Source of the DNA: Prevotellaceae bacterium
Lineage (GTDB): Bacteria; Bacteroidota; Bacteroidia; Bacteroidales; Bacteroidaceae
Assembly (NCBI GenBank): GCA_019420585.1
Contig: JAHZGX010000009.1
Span: forward strand, 61,047 to 125,046
DNA length: 64,000 nucleotides
Reading direction: 5' to 3'
How positions within the stretch are numbered: position 1 is the stretch's first letter; every line of letters starts with the position of its first letter. The position numbers and the translations under genes are program-made. Shown piece by piece: positions 42,801 through 50,519 of this stretch. Under the pieces are notes generated by a model. It did no database searches. It had not been told where the DNA came from and worked only from the letters and a program-made list of their open reading frames with translations.

Positions 42801-43578
42801 ATTCGTGGAGGCACTGCTCAAGTTCGGCATACAGTATCAGCAAAGCAAGGCCGATGCCGCATGCTCCCTCTTCGGCTTCGACGAGGTGGAAGTAAACACT
42901 CCCGCAGTGCCCGTGGCAGAGCCGTGGGGCGCGCTGGAGCGACTCAACAAGGAGAAGCAACTCATAGGCATATACCTCTCCGCACACCCGCTCGACGAGT
43001 ACATGGTGATTCTCAAGAAAGTGTGCAACATGCAGATGGCACAGATGGAAAACCTGACCCCGATGGCCAACAGGGAGGTGCGGCTGGGAGGCATAGTGAC
43101 CGGACTGCGCAAGGGGGTGACCAAGAAGGGGAAGCCCTATGGCATAGTGACGCTGGAGGACTACTCGGGAGCAGGCGAGCTGGCCCTCTTCGGGGAGACA
43201 TGGGCACGCTTCGGAACCTACATGGAGACCGCCGGCACCACAGTATACATCACCGGACGGGTGCAGGGCAAACGATACGCACCCGAAGAACTGGAACTCA
43301 GCATAGGCAACGTGGAGTTCCTGGACAGCGTGAAGGACAGGCTCATAGAGAACATCACCATCTTCCTGCCCGAGACGGCCATCAACGAGGACCTGGTGGT
43401 GCAGATGACCGAAGCCGTGCGCTCCCACCCGGGCAGGACAGACCTCTACGTGAGCATCATCGATGCCGAGAACAGCATACCCATACGCATGCAGAGACGC
43501 AGGGGAGGAATCACCGTCACCAAGCAACTCATGGAGGTTCTTGACGACAGCCACATACCGTATACCATCAACCAATAA
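39871..43578 (+). CDS. dnaE: DNA polymerase III alpha subunit
   Basis: The product is 1235 aa, the replicative polymerase subunit. The PHP domain begins at MEDFVHLHVHSQYSLLDG. The catalytic core has VGPGRGSAAGSVVAYCLGIT and the aspartates in PDIDTDFDDDG, then FQFESAGMQKYLKELHP and LYRPGPMDYIP. The C-terminal third has a helix-hairpin-helix region (YGLMAIKGLGEAAAEAIV) and an OB fold near residues 1070-1150 (VRLGGIVTGLRKG). The frame opens at 39844, but the family start and the overlapping -7 box favour 39871. It is followed at 13-bp spacings by trxA and a small acidic protein gene. Confidence 0.96.
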   Translation: MEDFVHLHVHSQYSLLDGQAPISRMVDKAIGNGMRGMALTDHGNMFGVKDFFDYCGKVNKGRKKEGLEPFKPIFGCEVYVARRDKEEKSDKKVDLGGNHLILLAKNFHGYQNLIQLVSRAWVDGFYGRPRTDHADIERFHEDLICCSACIAGEVPSKILNRDIEGARKSVEWFKRVFGDDYYLELQRHEVKDPRLRANRETFPLQQEANKVLIELAREYGIKLVCTNDSHFVDQDDAEAHDHLLCLATGKDLDDPTRMLYSKQEWFKTREEMNEVFQDIPEALANTCEVLDKVETYNIESDPIMPFFPIPEDFGTEEEWREKFTEEDLYKEFTSDENGENPLPPEEGEKKISKLGGYDKIYRIKFEADYLHKLAYEGAARLYGDPLDKEVDDRIRFELHIMKTMGFPGYFLIVQDFINSARKELGVWVGPGRGSAAGSVVAYCLGITKLDPMKYDLLFERFLNPDRISLPDIDTDFDDDGRGRVLQWVMDKYGHENCAHIITYATMATKNSIKDVARVEKLPLERSNALCKAIPDRLPDGLKMNLKNAILCTPELQAAEASQDSRESNTIKYARKLEGTIRGTGIHACGFIICRDPISTHVPVSTADDPDFPGVKTAVTQYDGHVIESTGLIKMDFLGLKTLSEMKEACRVIKEAHGVDIDLDRLPIDDEKTYELYQKGRTIGTFQFESAGMQKYLKELHPTVFEDLIAMNALYRPGPMDYIPSFIARKNGREEIKYDIPIMEKYLKDTYGITVYQEQVMLLSRLLANFTRGESDALRKAMGKKKKDIVDAMKPKFIEGGQRNGHDPKVLEKIWSDWEKFASYAFNKSHAACYSWVAYQTAYLKAHYPSEFMAALLTRRKDDIKETAKLLDECHQMGIEVLGPDVNESHPDFGVNAKGQIRYGLMAIKGLGEAAAEAIVKEREENGAYQDVFDFVQRVSLPAVKKSGLECLALSGAFDTLGSIRREQFFAPTAKDGLFVEALLKFGIQYQQSKADAACSLFGFDEVEVNTPAVPVAEPWGALERLNKEKQLIGIYLSAHPLDEYMVILKKVCNMQMAQMENLTPMANREVRLGGIVTGLRKGVTKKGKPYGIVTLEDYSGAGELALFGETWARFGTYMETAGTTVYITGRVQGKRYAPEELELSIGNVEFLDSVKDRLIENITIFLPETAINEDLVVQMTEAVRSHPGRTDLYVSIIDAENSIPIRMQRRRGGITVTKQLMEVLDDSHIPYTINQ

Positions 43579-43591
43579 AAAAAATCATACA

Positions 43592-43906
43592 ATGGCACAA
43601 ATCATCAACAGCAGCAACCTTGAACAACTGGCTGCAAGCGGAAAACTCGTAGTGTTGGACTTCTGGGCTCCCTGGTGCGGCCCGTGCAGACGTATTGCAC
43701 CCGTCATTGAGGCACTGGCCGAAGAATATCAGGACCAGGCCATCATAGGCAAATGCAACGTGGAGGAGGACGAGAACCTGAGCATGCAATTCGGCGTGCG
43801 CAACATACCCACCATACTCTTCATCAAGAACGGAGAGGTAAAGGACAAGGTGGTGGGACTCGTGCCCAAGCAGACGCTGGAGGAAAAACTGAAGGCTTTA
43901 CTCTAA
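43592..43906 (+). CDS. trxA: thioredoxin
   Basis: The product is 104 aa. The thioredoxin fold with active site WCGPC (C29, C32) is preceded by VVLDFWAPW and followed by the cis-proline loop RNIPTILF. It is a cytoplasmic disulfide reductase without signal peptide. The frame is open upstream inside dnaE, but MAQIINSSNLEQL at 43592 is the normal start, 13 bp after dnaE. Confidence 0.97.
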   Translation: MAQIINSSNLEQLAASGKLVVLDFWAPWCGPCRRIAPVIEALAEEYQDQAIIGKCNVEEDENLSMQFGVRNIPTILFIKNGEVKDKVVGLVPKQTLEEKLKALL

Positions 43907-43919
43907 AAGGAGGACCGCT

Positions 43920-44279
43920 ATGAGAACGTTTGAAGACGACCTGATGGCCGATGCCGAGGACGACCGGCTCACCGTGGAGTTCATACAGAGTTACCTGCCA
44001 CAGGAGGTGAAGGAGAAATTCACCGAGGACGACCTCTATTACTTCCTCGATGTCATCGGGGAATATTACGTGGACCTGCTGGACAAGGCGGAGAAGAAAG
44101 GCGGCAAGAACAATGACAACGATGAGGTAGACATAGACATCGACGAGGCCGCCGCTTACCTGGCCAGGCAGGCACGCAAGGACAAGATGGGCGAATTTGA
44201 CCCCGAAGACCTCCGCTGGGTGGTGGAAGGCGAACTGGAGTACGCCGAGCAGGAACTGGACGGCGACGGACAGGAATGA
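43920..44279 (+). CDS. small acidic protein of unknown function
   Basis: The product is 119 aa and very acidic, with a stretch of alternating Asp and Ile/Val (DEVDIDIDEAAAYL) in its middle. The start (MRTFEDDLMADAEDD) and end are also acid-rich; EVKEKFTEDDLYYFLDVIG looks helical. No signal peptide, membrane segment or known motif is seen. It follows trxA by 13 bp in the dnaE-trxA operon, with an AGGAGG just before the ATG, a rare strong Shine-Dalgarno here. It appears to be a conserved Bacteroidales protein, but no function can be stated. Confidence 0.75.
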   Translation: MRTFEDDLMADAEDDRLTVEFIQSYLPQEVKEKFTEDDLYYFLDVIGEYYVDLLDKAEKKGGKNNDNDEVDIDIDEAAAYLARQARKDKMGEFDPEDLRWVVEGELEYAEQELDGDGQE

Positions 44280-44304
44280 CACAGACCAAAACACAAAGAA
44301 GGGC

Positions 44305-44322
44305 GGCGCGGCTCGCCGCGCC
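44305..44322. terminator. hairpin between the dnaE operon and glf
   Basis: GGCGCGG (44305-44311), loop CTCG, CCGCGCC (44316-44322), ending at the glf stop codon. On minus CTTTGTGTTTTGG follows. It probably serves both convergent transcripts. Confidence 0.65.
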
Positions 44323-45456
44323 TCAGCCCTGCTCCTGCTCCCACAGGCTGAAAGCCCGTGCCATGGTGGGTGCCATGTCATAATAACGGTACTCCGCCAG
44401 GCGGCCTGCGAAGATGACGTTCCGCTCCTGCGCCGCCAAAGCGCGGTAGGCATCCAGCAGGCGGGTGTTGGGAGCATCGTTGACAGGATAGTAAGGCTCC
44501 ATCCCCGGTTTCCACTCGGTGCTGTACTCACGGCTCACCACCGTGTGCGGGTTGGCCTCCACGGCCGCTCCGAAGCATTCAAAGTGCTTATGCTCAATGA
44601 CACGCGTATAGGGCACACCGGCATCGGTGTAGTTCATCACGGCCACGCCCTGGTGGTTGCTCACCGGCAGCACGTTGGTCTCAAAACGCACGGTGCGGTA
44701 CTGCAGGTGCCCCAGGCAATGGTCAAACCATGCATCAAGCGCGCCGGTGTAAAGCACGCGCCCGGCCTGCGGGAGCAACTCGGTGCGCTGTGCCAGGAAG
44801 TCCACGCCGGTGCGCACCTCCACGCCCTGCAGCAAGGCATCCGTGAGACGGTTGTATCCTCCCACGGGGATTCCCTGCCAGGGGTCATTGAAATAATTGT
44901 TGTCGAAGGTGAAACGCAGAGGCAGGCGGCGTATGATGAAGGCGGGCAGTTCCGTGCAGGGACGCCCCCACTGCTTCTCGGTGTACCCCTTTATCAGCCG
45001 TTCAAAGATGTCACGCCCCACCAGCAGCAAAGCCTGCTCCTCCAGATTGGCCGGCTCGCGTCCCTGCAGGCGTTCCCTCACCTCGGCCCTCTGCGCCTCG
45101 ATGCGCATGCGAGCCTCATCGGGCGTGGTCACGCCCCACATCTGATGGAAGGTGTTCATGTTGAAAGGCAGGTTGTAAAGCCGTCCCTGCCAGTTGGCCA
45201 CCGGGCTGTTGGTGTAACGGTTGCAGGGAGCAAGGCGGTTGACGAAGCGCCACACCCGCTCATCGCCCGTGTGCAGGATATGCGCCCCATACTGATGCAC
45301 GTGTATTCCCTCCACGGTGATGCAGTGCACGTTGCCGCCCGTGTGCGGCCTGCGCTCCACCACGAGGCAACGCCTGCCCGCCCGGGTGGCCAGATGGGCA
45401 AAGGTGGCACCCATGAGCCCGGAGCCTACAATCAGATAGTCATACTGCTGTTTCAT
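44323..45456 (-). CDS. glf: UDP-galactopyranose mutase
   Basis: The product is 377 aa. Glf interconverts UDP-galactopyranose and UDP-galactofuranose, the donor for galactofuranose in surface glycans. DYLIVGSGLMGATFAHLA is the FAD-binding motif, followed by VVERRPHTGGN; YTEKQWGRP and RLPLRFTFDNNYFND form the substrate site and YPVNDAPNT the C-terminal flavin loop. The frame is open to 45531, but MKQQYDYLIVG at 45456 is the family start, downstream of a TAACTTTG box. No glycan gene cluster surrounds it. Confidence 0.96.
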   Translation of the reverse strand: MKQQYDYLIVGSGLMGATFAHLATRAGRRCLVVERRPHTGGNVHCITVEGIHVHQYGAHILHTGDERVWRFVNRLAPCNRYTNSPVANWQGRLYNLPFNMNTFHQMWGVTTPDEARMRIEAQRAEVRERLQGREPANLEEQALLLVGRDIFERLIKGYTEKQWGRPCTELPAFIIRRLPLRFTFDNNYFNDPWQGIPVGGYNRLTDALLQGVEVRTGVDFLAQRTELLPQAGRVLYTGALDAWFDHCLGHLQYRTVRFETNVLPVSNHQGVAVMNYTDAGVPYTRVIEHKHFECFGAAVEANPHTVVSREYSTEWKPGMEPYYPVNDAPNTRLLDAYRALAAQERNVIFAGRLAEYRYYDMAPTMARAFSLWEQEQG

Positions 45457-45501
45457 TTCTCTCAGTTTGTTTGAGGAAAACCTGCACGGGAGTTCCCGTG
45501 A

Positions 45502-45509
45502 CAAAGTTA
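45502..45509 (-). promoter_or_regulatory. -7 box of glf
   Basis: TAACTTTG on minus, 45 bp before the glf start. It is a perfect TAnnTTTG match without a clear -33. Confidence 0.5.
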
Positions 45510-45530
45510 GGCATTTTCCCCCACCCGCCA

Positions 45531-45562
45531 TTTCACCATGTGAGGATTTCTAAGTATCTTCG
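45531..45562 (+). promoter_or_regulatory. possible promoter of the GH43 gene
   Basis: TTTC (45531-45534), 20 bp, TATCTTCG (45555-45562), each one base off consensus. It is 25 bp before the ATG at 45588. Confidence 0.45.
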
Positions 45563-45587
45563 CGCTGAAATAAACAAGCCATACTCT

Positions 45588-46592
45588 ATGTACACCAGAC
45601 TCTGCGCCGCATTGCTCGGCACGCTTGCCATGGCAAGCCTCTCCGCCCAGGAGAAATACACAAACCCAGTGTTTGACCGGGACACCCCCGACCCTACCGT
45701 CGTGCGCGCCGCCGACGGTACCTTCTATGCCTACGGCACCGGAGGCACCTGCCGCAAGAGCACCGACCTGGTGCACTGGAGCGACGAGGGCACGGCACTG
45801 GAGCGCCCCACCTGGAACGACACCGTGCGCACCGACAAGGACGGCAAGCAGCACCCCATGCGCTTCAGCCTGTGGGCACTCGACGTGAGCCGCGTGAAGC
45901 GGGACAAGTACCTAGTGTATTACGCATCGGCCTTCTGGGGCAACGAGACACGCACGGGACTGGGCGTGGCAACAGGCGACAGCCCCACGCGCTTCAGCGA
46001 CTGCGGGAAGATGTTCCGCAGCACGGAGATTGGCGTGCAGAACAGCATCGACCCCTGCTACGTGGAAGACAAGGGGCGCAAGTACCTCCTGTGGGGCAGC
46101 TTCAGCGGACTGTACCTGTCCCGGCTCAGTAAGGACGGCATGAGGCTGAAGGATGCACAGGACAAGACGCAGGTGGCCGGCAAGGCATTTGAAGGGGCGA
46201 TGGTGTACAAGCGCGGCGGCTACTATTACCTGTTCGCCAGCGTGGGCACCTGCTGCGAGGGAGCCTCCAGCACCTACCGAACCGTGGTGGGACGGTCACG
46301 GCACCTGGCAGGGCCTTATGTGGACAAGAAGGGAGGACGCATGCTGGACAACCATTACGAAACCATCCTGAGCGGCAACGACCGCTGGAGAGGCCCCGGG
46401 CACAACAGCGAGATAGTGACCGACGATGCCGGGCAGACCTGGATGCTGTACCATGCCTATGACGCAAACGACCCCGGCAAGGGACGCGTGATGCTGCTGG
46501 ACAAACTGGTGTGGGACCGGGAAGGATGGCCCGCCGTGGAGGGAGGAACGCCCAGCACCACCCCACAGGATGCACCGGTGTTCAAGAAGTAA
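45588..46592 (+). CDS. GH43 arabinanase-like glycosidase, secreted
   Basis: The product is 334 aa. A signal peptide (LCAALLGTLAMASLSAQ) is followed by the five-bladed GH43 propeller. The catalytic trio is visible: D35 in TPDPTVV (base), the Asp in NSIDPCYVED (pKa modulator) and the Glu in FEGAMVYKRG (acid). SFSGLYLSRL and GPGHNSEIVTDDAG are typical of endo-1,5-alpha-L-arabinanases and arabinofuranosidases. It probably attacks arabinan, complementing the GH51 enzyme 35 kb away. The frame is open to 45471, but the signal peptide and promoter fix the start at 45588. Confidence 0.9.
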   Translation: MYTRLCAALLGTLAMASLSAQEKYTNPVFDRDTPDPTVVRAADGTFYAYGTGGTCRKSTDLVHWSDEGTALERPTWNDTVRTDKDGKQHPMRFSLWALDVSRVKRDKYLVYYASAFWGNETRTGLGVATGDSPTRFSDCGKMFRSTEIGVQNSIDPCYVEDKGRKYLLWGSFSGLYLSRLSKDGMRLKDAQDKTQVAGKAFEGAMVYKRGGYYYLFASVGTCCEGASSTYRTVVGRSRHLAGPYVDKKGGRMLDNHYETILSGNDRWRGPGHNSEIVTDDAGQTWMLYHAYDANDPGKGRVMLLDKLVWDREGWPAVEGGTPSTTPQDAPVFKK

Positions 46593-46616
46593 AGCCCTTG
46601 CAGGGCTGCCGCGAAA

Positions 46617-46698
46617 GACATTTAATGTCCGCCCTTGCAGACATTAGATGTTCGCCAGTATAGACATTGAATGTTCACATGGGCAGACATTCAATGTC
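46617..46698. repeat. 23-bp-phased array of four GACATTnnATGTY palindromes
   Basis: Palindromes start at 46617 (centre TA), 46640 (AG), 46663 (GA) and 46686 (CA), exactly 23 bp apart; the 13-bp units are GACATT-nn-ATGTC or -ATGTT with variable central bases. The 10-bp spacers differ. The first unit is followed on minus by TTTCG and the last on plus by TATTTTTG. The array lies 24 bp after the GH43 stop, in a convergent gap. Confidence 0.9.
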
Positions 46699-46809
46699 TA
46701 TTTTTGTACCTGTCAAAGGGAGAGGAGAAACACATTGCCGGCATGGGCAGGCCACTCCGCCCCATGAAGCAGAATCACACATTATATATTACATACGCGC
46801 GCGTGAAGC

Positions 46810-48627
46810 CTACTTCATCTCCTGCAGGAGGTCATAACTGGCCTGCAGGATGATCTGCGCCTTGTGCAACCGGTCGGCCGAGGGGGCAGGCTGCTCGGTG
46901 ATGGGCTTGCGGCCGGTGATGTCGAACACGCTCACGCCGGTGCTGTCGGCAAAGAGGATGCCACTGGGGAAGGTGCTGTAAGCAAAGGGATAACGGTAAC
47001 TGCGGCTCAGCACATTGCGGCTCCAGGGGAAGTCACGGTGGGAAATGCCCATCTGGCTGAGCAGCGTGGCAGGCAGGTCGCTCTGATTCATGAGCACATC
47101 CATCCGGCGTGGCTGACGGACGGCACCGCCCAGCCAAAGCATGGGAGCATGGAAGAACTCGGGCGACTCATAAGTGAGGTCATAGAGGAAGCCGTGGTCG
47201 GGGATGAGCACAACGAGCAGATTGTCCCACACAGGCAGGCGGCGCAGGCTGTCGACAAGCATCTCCACACAGTGGTCAGTGAAGGCAAAGGCGTTGAGCT
47301 TCTTGTCGTCCAGGCGGTGGTAAGGCACCTCGAAGGGCTCGTGGCTGGAGAGCGTCTGGAAGGTCATGTGCCAGGGCTCGGGCATTCGGCCAGAGGCAAT
47401 CATCTCGTAAGTGCGCCTGGCAGTCACGCTGTCATTGGCTCCCCACTTGCTCTGGCTGGTTGCCGAGAGCGGGAAATCGGATGCACTGGTGAGTTGACGG
47501 TAGCCCGTGGCCACAAGATAGCCCTTCTTGTTCATGATGGTGATGTCTCCGCCATAGAGGTAGCCCGTGTGGTAGCCCTCACGCCCCAGGCTGCGTGCCA
47601 GCGAGGGCAGGTTGCCCAACTTCTCGGGCAAGCGCATCAGGCTCACGGTGGGATAACTGACCCACCCGCTGAAAGCACTCACCGTGCCGCGGTCGGTGCG
47701 GAAACTGTTGGAATAGAAACGCTCCCAGAACACTCCCTGAGGGATGAGCCGGCTCATGCCGGGCGCCACATCGGGCAAGCCACCCAGTTCATGCACGAAC
47801 TTCGCGCCGAAACTCTCCATAAGGACAACCAGCACGTTAGGTCTCTTGACCCGCAGCAGCGTGTCCTGTATGTCCTCCGTCTCCTCGGGATAGAGCCCCC
47901 GGAACGAGCGAGCCAACGCATCATCGGACTGCCAGTTGAACTGTTCGCCAAATGCCTTGGTCTTACTCAGCGAGGAGAGCAGACTGAAAGCAGGGTTCAC
48001 GGCGGCATGGTTGAGGAAAAGGGAAGGACTGTAATAAGCCACGCCCACATTCATCACCCCCTGGCGCACACCGCCCCTGATGCCCACAAAGAGCAGGCCA
48101 CCACACAGGAGCAGAAGCACCGACTGAGCCACGCGATGACGCACGGCGGGAAAGCGGACGGGCACACGGCGCAACAGCAGCATGCCTGACAGGAAGGCCA
48201 AGAGCAGGATGCCGCCCACGCGGGTAAGCATGAAGGGAAGACTGACACTGCTGGTGGCTCCCTCGGGATTCTGCATGTAAGCCAGCACGGCAGCATTGAG
48301 TTTGAACTTCCAAAACTCATAGAGCACTGTGTCACCCCCCACAATAACGGCCACCAACACGGCCACCAACAGGAGATAAGGGCAGAGCACGCGGCGCAGG
48401 GGAAGACCGCGCCACCAGACGGAGAGCAAGGCGAGCAGCAGGGGAAAGGCCAGCACATAGCCCGAGGTGCTGACATCCATGCTGAGACCATGCCACCACA
48501 CCAGCAGGACATCAAGCCACCCGAAGGGGCCTATATCGGCATTGTAACAAAGGAACACCACCTTGCCCACTGCAAACAGGAGCAGCAAGGCAGCGAACAA
48601 TCGCAGGAGATAAAGTATGCGTGACAT
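46810..48627 (-). CDS. LTA synthase-like membrane sulfatase-fold enzyme, copy 2
   Basis: The product is 605 aa. About five hydrophobic segments in the first 190 residues are followed by a large periplasmic alkaline-phosphatase-superfamily domain. The catalytic pattern of LtaS is present: VVLMESFGAKF (metal Glu), FRTDRGTVSAFSG (nucleophile Thr), and IPDHGFLYD (Asp-His metal ligands). These enzymes transfer phosphoglycerol or phosphoethanolamine to a lipid or glycan. It is a paralog of the gene 26 bp upstream; the C-terminal RNVLSRSYRYPFAY and FDITG blocks are shared. It is the last gene of the argS operon. Confidence 0.9.
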   Translation of the reverse strand: MSRILYLLRLFAALLLLFAVGKVVFLCYNADIGPFGWLDVLLVWWHGLSMDVSTSGYVLAFPLLLALLSVWWRGLPLRRVLCPYLLLVAVLVAVIVGGDTVLYEFWKFKLNAAVLAYMQNPEGATSSVSLPFMLTRVGGILLLAFLSGMLLLRRVPVRFPAVRHRVAQSVLLLLCGGLLFVGIRGGVRQGVMNVGVAYYSPSLFLNHAAVNPAFSLLSSLSKTKAFGEQFNWQSDDALARSFRGLYPEETEDIQDTLLRVKRPNVLVVLMESFGAKFVHELGGLPDVAPGMSRLIPQGVFWERFYSNSFRTDRGTVSAFSGWVSYPTVSLMRLPEKLGNLPSLARSLGREGYHTGYLYGGDITIMNKKGYLVATGYRQLTSASDFPLSATSQSKWGANDSVTARRTYEMIASGRMPEPWHMTFQTLSSHEPFEVPYHRLDDKKLNAFAFTDHCVEMLVDSLRRLPVWDNLLVVLIPDHGFLYDLTYESPEFFHAPMLWLGGAVRQPRRMDVLMNQSDLPATLLSQMGISHRDFPWSRNVLSRSYRYPFAYSTFPSGILFADSTGVSVFDITGRKPITEQPAPSADRLHKAQIILQASYDLLQEMK

Positions 48628-48653
48628 GGTTCTATGGTTTCAGTAAAGGGAAA

Positions 48654-50492
48654 TCATTGGCAGGAGACCAAGCCGTCGGCCTCGCTTTCCCGGACAGACA
48701 GCCAGTCATAACTGGTCTGCAGCACAGCCTGCGCCTTGCGTACGCGCTCCTCACCGCCCGCATTGATGTCTGTCACCACGGTATTGGCCGTGATGTCGAA
48801 GAGCGTCTCGCCGGTGCCGTCCTTCCACATGATGCCCGCTGGGAAATTACAATACACAAACGGAGTGACGTAATTGCGGCTCAGCACATTGCGGCTCCAG
48901 GGGAAATCGCGGTGCGCAATCCCCATCTGGCTGAGCAGCGTGGCGGCCAGGTCGCTCTGGTTCATGAGCACGTTCATGCGGCGCGGCTGACGGATGGCAC
49001 CGCCCAGCCAAAGCATGGGCGAATGGAAGAACTCGGTATCCTCATAACTCTGACGGTAAAGGAAACCGTGGTCGGGTATCATAATGACCAGCATGTTGTC
49101 CCACTGGGGAAGGGTCTTGAGGCTGTCCACCAACTGGCCGAGGCAATGGTCGGTATAGGCAAAGGCATTGAGTTTCTCGTCATCCAGGCGATGGTATGGC
49201 ACCTTCCAAGGCTCATGGCTGGAGACCGTCTGGTAGGCCATGAACCAGTGGCCGGACGTATCCTGCCGCGCAATGCGGTGGAAGGTCTTCATGGCCGAGG
49301 TGCTGTCATTGGCTCCCCACGTGCTGTTCATCTCCTCGGGCGTGAAGGCGGTGTTGTCCATCAGTTCACGGAAACCCATGTGGGAAAGGTAGTCCCGCTT
49401 GCCCATGTTGGTCATGGCACCGGGATAGAGATAGGTGGTACGGTAGCCCGCACGCTCCAGGGTGTGCGCCAACGAGGGCAAGGAAGCGTGGAGCCCGGTC
49501 TCCTTCATCAGGCATACATCGGGATAAGAAAGCATGCCACTGTAGGTGCTCACCGTGCCGCGGTCGGTGCGGAAACTGCAACTGTAATAATTGTCCCAGA
49601 AGATTCCCTGGGGGATGAGACGACTCCAGTTGGGTGCCACATCAGGCAGTCCACCCAGTTCCTTGATGAAGCGTCCTCCGAAACTCTCTATCAGAACCAC
49701 CAGCACGTCGGGACGGTCGGTGCGGAGCAGCGTGTCCAGGATGTCCTCGGTGTCCTGCGGATAAAGCCCACTGAAGAGGCCGTCACGCTCATGCTCCTCC
49801 AGATAATTGAATCGGCGGGCAGGATCGGAAGTCTTGGGGAACGAGGAGGCAAAGGCCCACACGGGGTTTACGGAGGCGTGGTTACGGAAAAGACTCTTTC
49901 CCTCAACATAACTGTCGCCCACCTGCACAAACGCCACGCTGACAACCGACAGGAAGCCTATGATGAGCAGCATGTTGCGCATCCAAGCCTTCCATTCGCG
50001 TGAAACCGGTACACGAGCGGGTGTGAAGCGCACACAGGGCACCACTATCCACAGCATGAGCAGCAGCAGAGCCAGCAGGCGCAAGGCGATGAAGGAGAGA
50101 CTCACGCTGTTGGAGGCTCCTTCGGGCGAGGCCGCATAACTGAGTACCACGGCACTGAGTTTGAACTGCCAGAACTCATACATGACCGTATCTGCCACCA
50201 TGATGGCTGCCATGGAAAAGCCTGCCACTATATAATAAGGAAGCAGCACGGCACGCAGGGGCAGACCGGGACGGCGCGAGCCCACGAATGCCAGCAGCAC
50301 GACAGGCAGGAGAAAAAGAGCCGCCACAGGGAAGTCATGGGACAGCAGGCCCGAACGGCAGGCTCCGAAAGTGTCCAGCAGAGGCAAAGCCTCAATATGG
50401 CGGTTATACAGGATGAAGGCCAGCCTGCCTGCCAGGAAGACCAACAGAAGGTGGCAGAAGAGAATCTCCAGGAAGTGTAATCGCTCTTTCAT
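48654..50492 (-). CDS. LTA synthase-like membrane sulfatase-fold enzyme, copy 1
   Basis: The product is 612 aa. The same layout as copy 2: N-terminal membrane segments, then the sulfatase-fold domain with VVLIESFGGRF, CSFRTDRGTVSTYSG and IPDHGFLY. The two copies align over their whole length, most strongly in the catalytic domain (LGGAIRQPRRMNVLMNQSDL here, with a near-identical block in copy 2), which shows tandem duplication with later divergence. The substrate is unknown; in a Gram-negative this fold usually adds phosphoglycerol or phosphoethanolamine to surface polymers. It follows the ABC exporter gene by 27 bp. Confidence 0.9.
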   Translation of the reverse strand: MKERLHFLEILFCHLLLVFLAGRLAFILYNRHIEALPLLDTFGACRSGLLSHDFPVAALFLLPVVLLAFVGSRRPGLPLRAVLLPYYIVAGFSMAAIMVADTVMYEFWQFKLSAVVLSYAASPEGASNSVSLSFIALRLLALLLLMLWIVVPCVRFTPARVPVSREWKAWMRNMLLIIGFLSVVSVAFVQVGDSYVEGKSLFRNHASVNPVWAFASSFPKTSDPARRFNYLEEHERDGLFSGLYPQDTEDILDTLLRTDRPDVLVVLIESFGGRFIKELGGLPDVAPNWSRLIPQGIFWDNYYSCSFRTDRGTVSTYSGMLSYPDVCLMKETGLHASLPSLAHTLERAGYRTTYLYPGAMTNMGKRDYLSHMGFRELMDNTAFTPEEMNSTWGANDSTSAMKTFHRIARQDTSGHWFMAYQTVSSHEPWKVPYHRLDDEKLNAFAYTDHCLGQLVDSLKTLPQWDNMLVIMIPDHGFLYRQSYEDTEFFHSPMLWLGGAIRQPRRMNVLMNQSDLAATLLSQMGIAHRDFPWSRNVLSRNYVTPFVYCNFPAGIMWKDGTGETLFDITANTVVTDINAGGEERVRKAQAVLQTSYDWLSVRESEADGLVSCQ

Positions 50493-50519
50493 AACAATGG
50501 ATTCTAGGTAAGGGGAAGG

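Noticed and set aside
46671..46853. Short plus-strand frame after the GACATT array, with TATTTTTG as possible -7 box
   Set aside because: No -33 element is at the right distance and the frame runs into the end of the LtaS-like gene; it shows no protein features.
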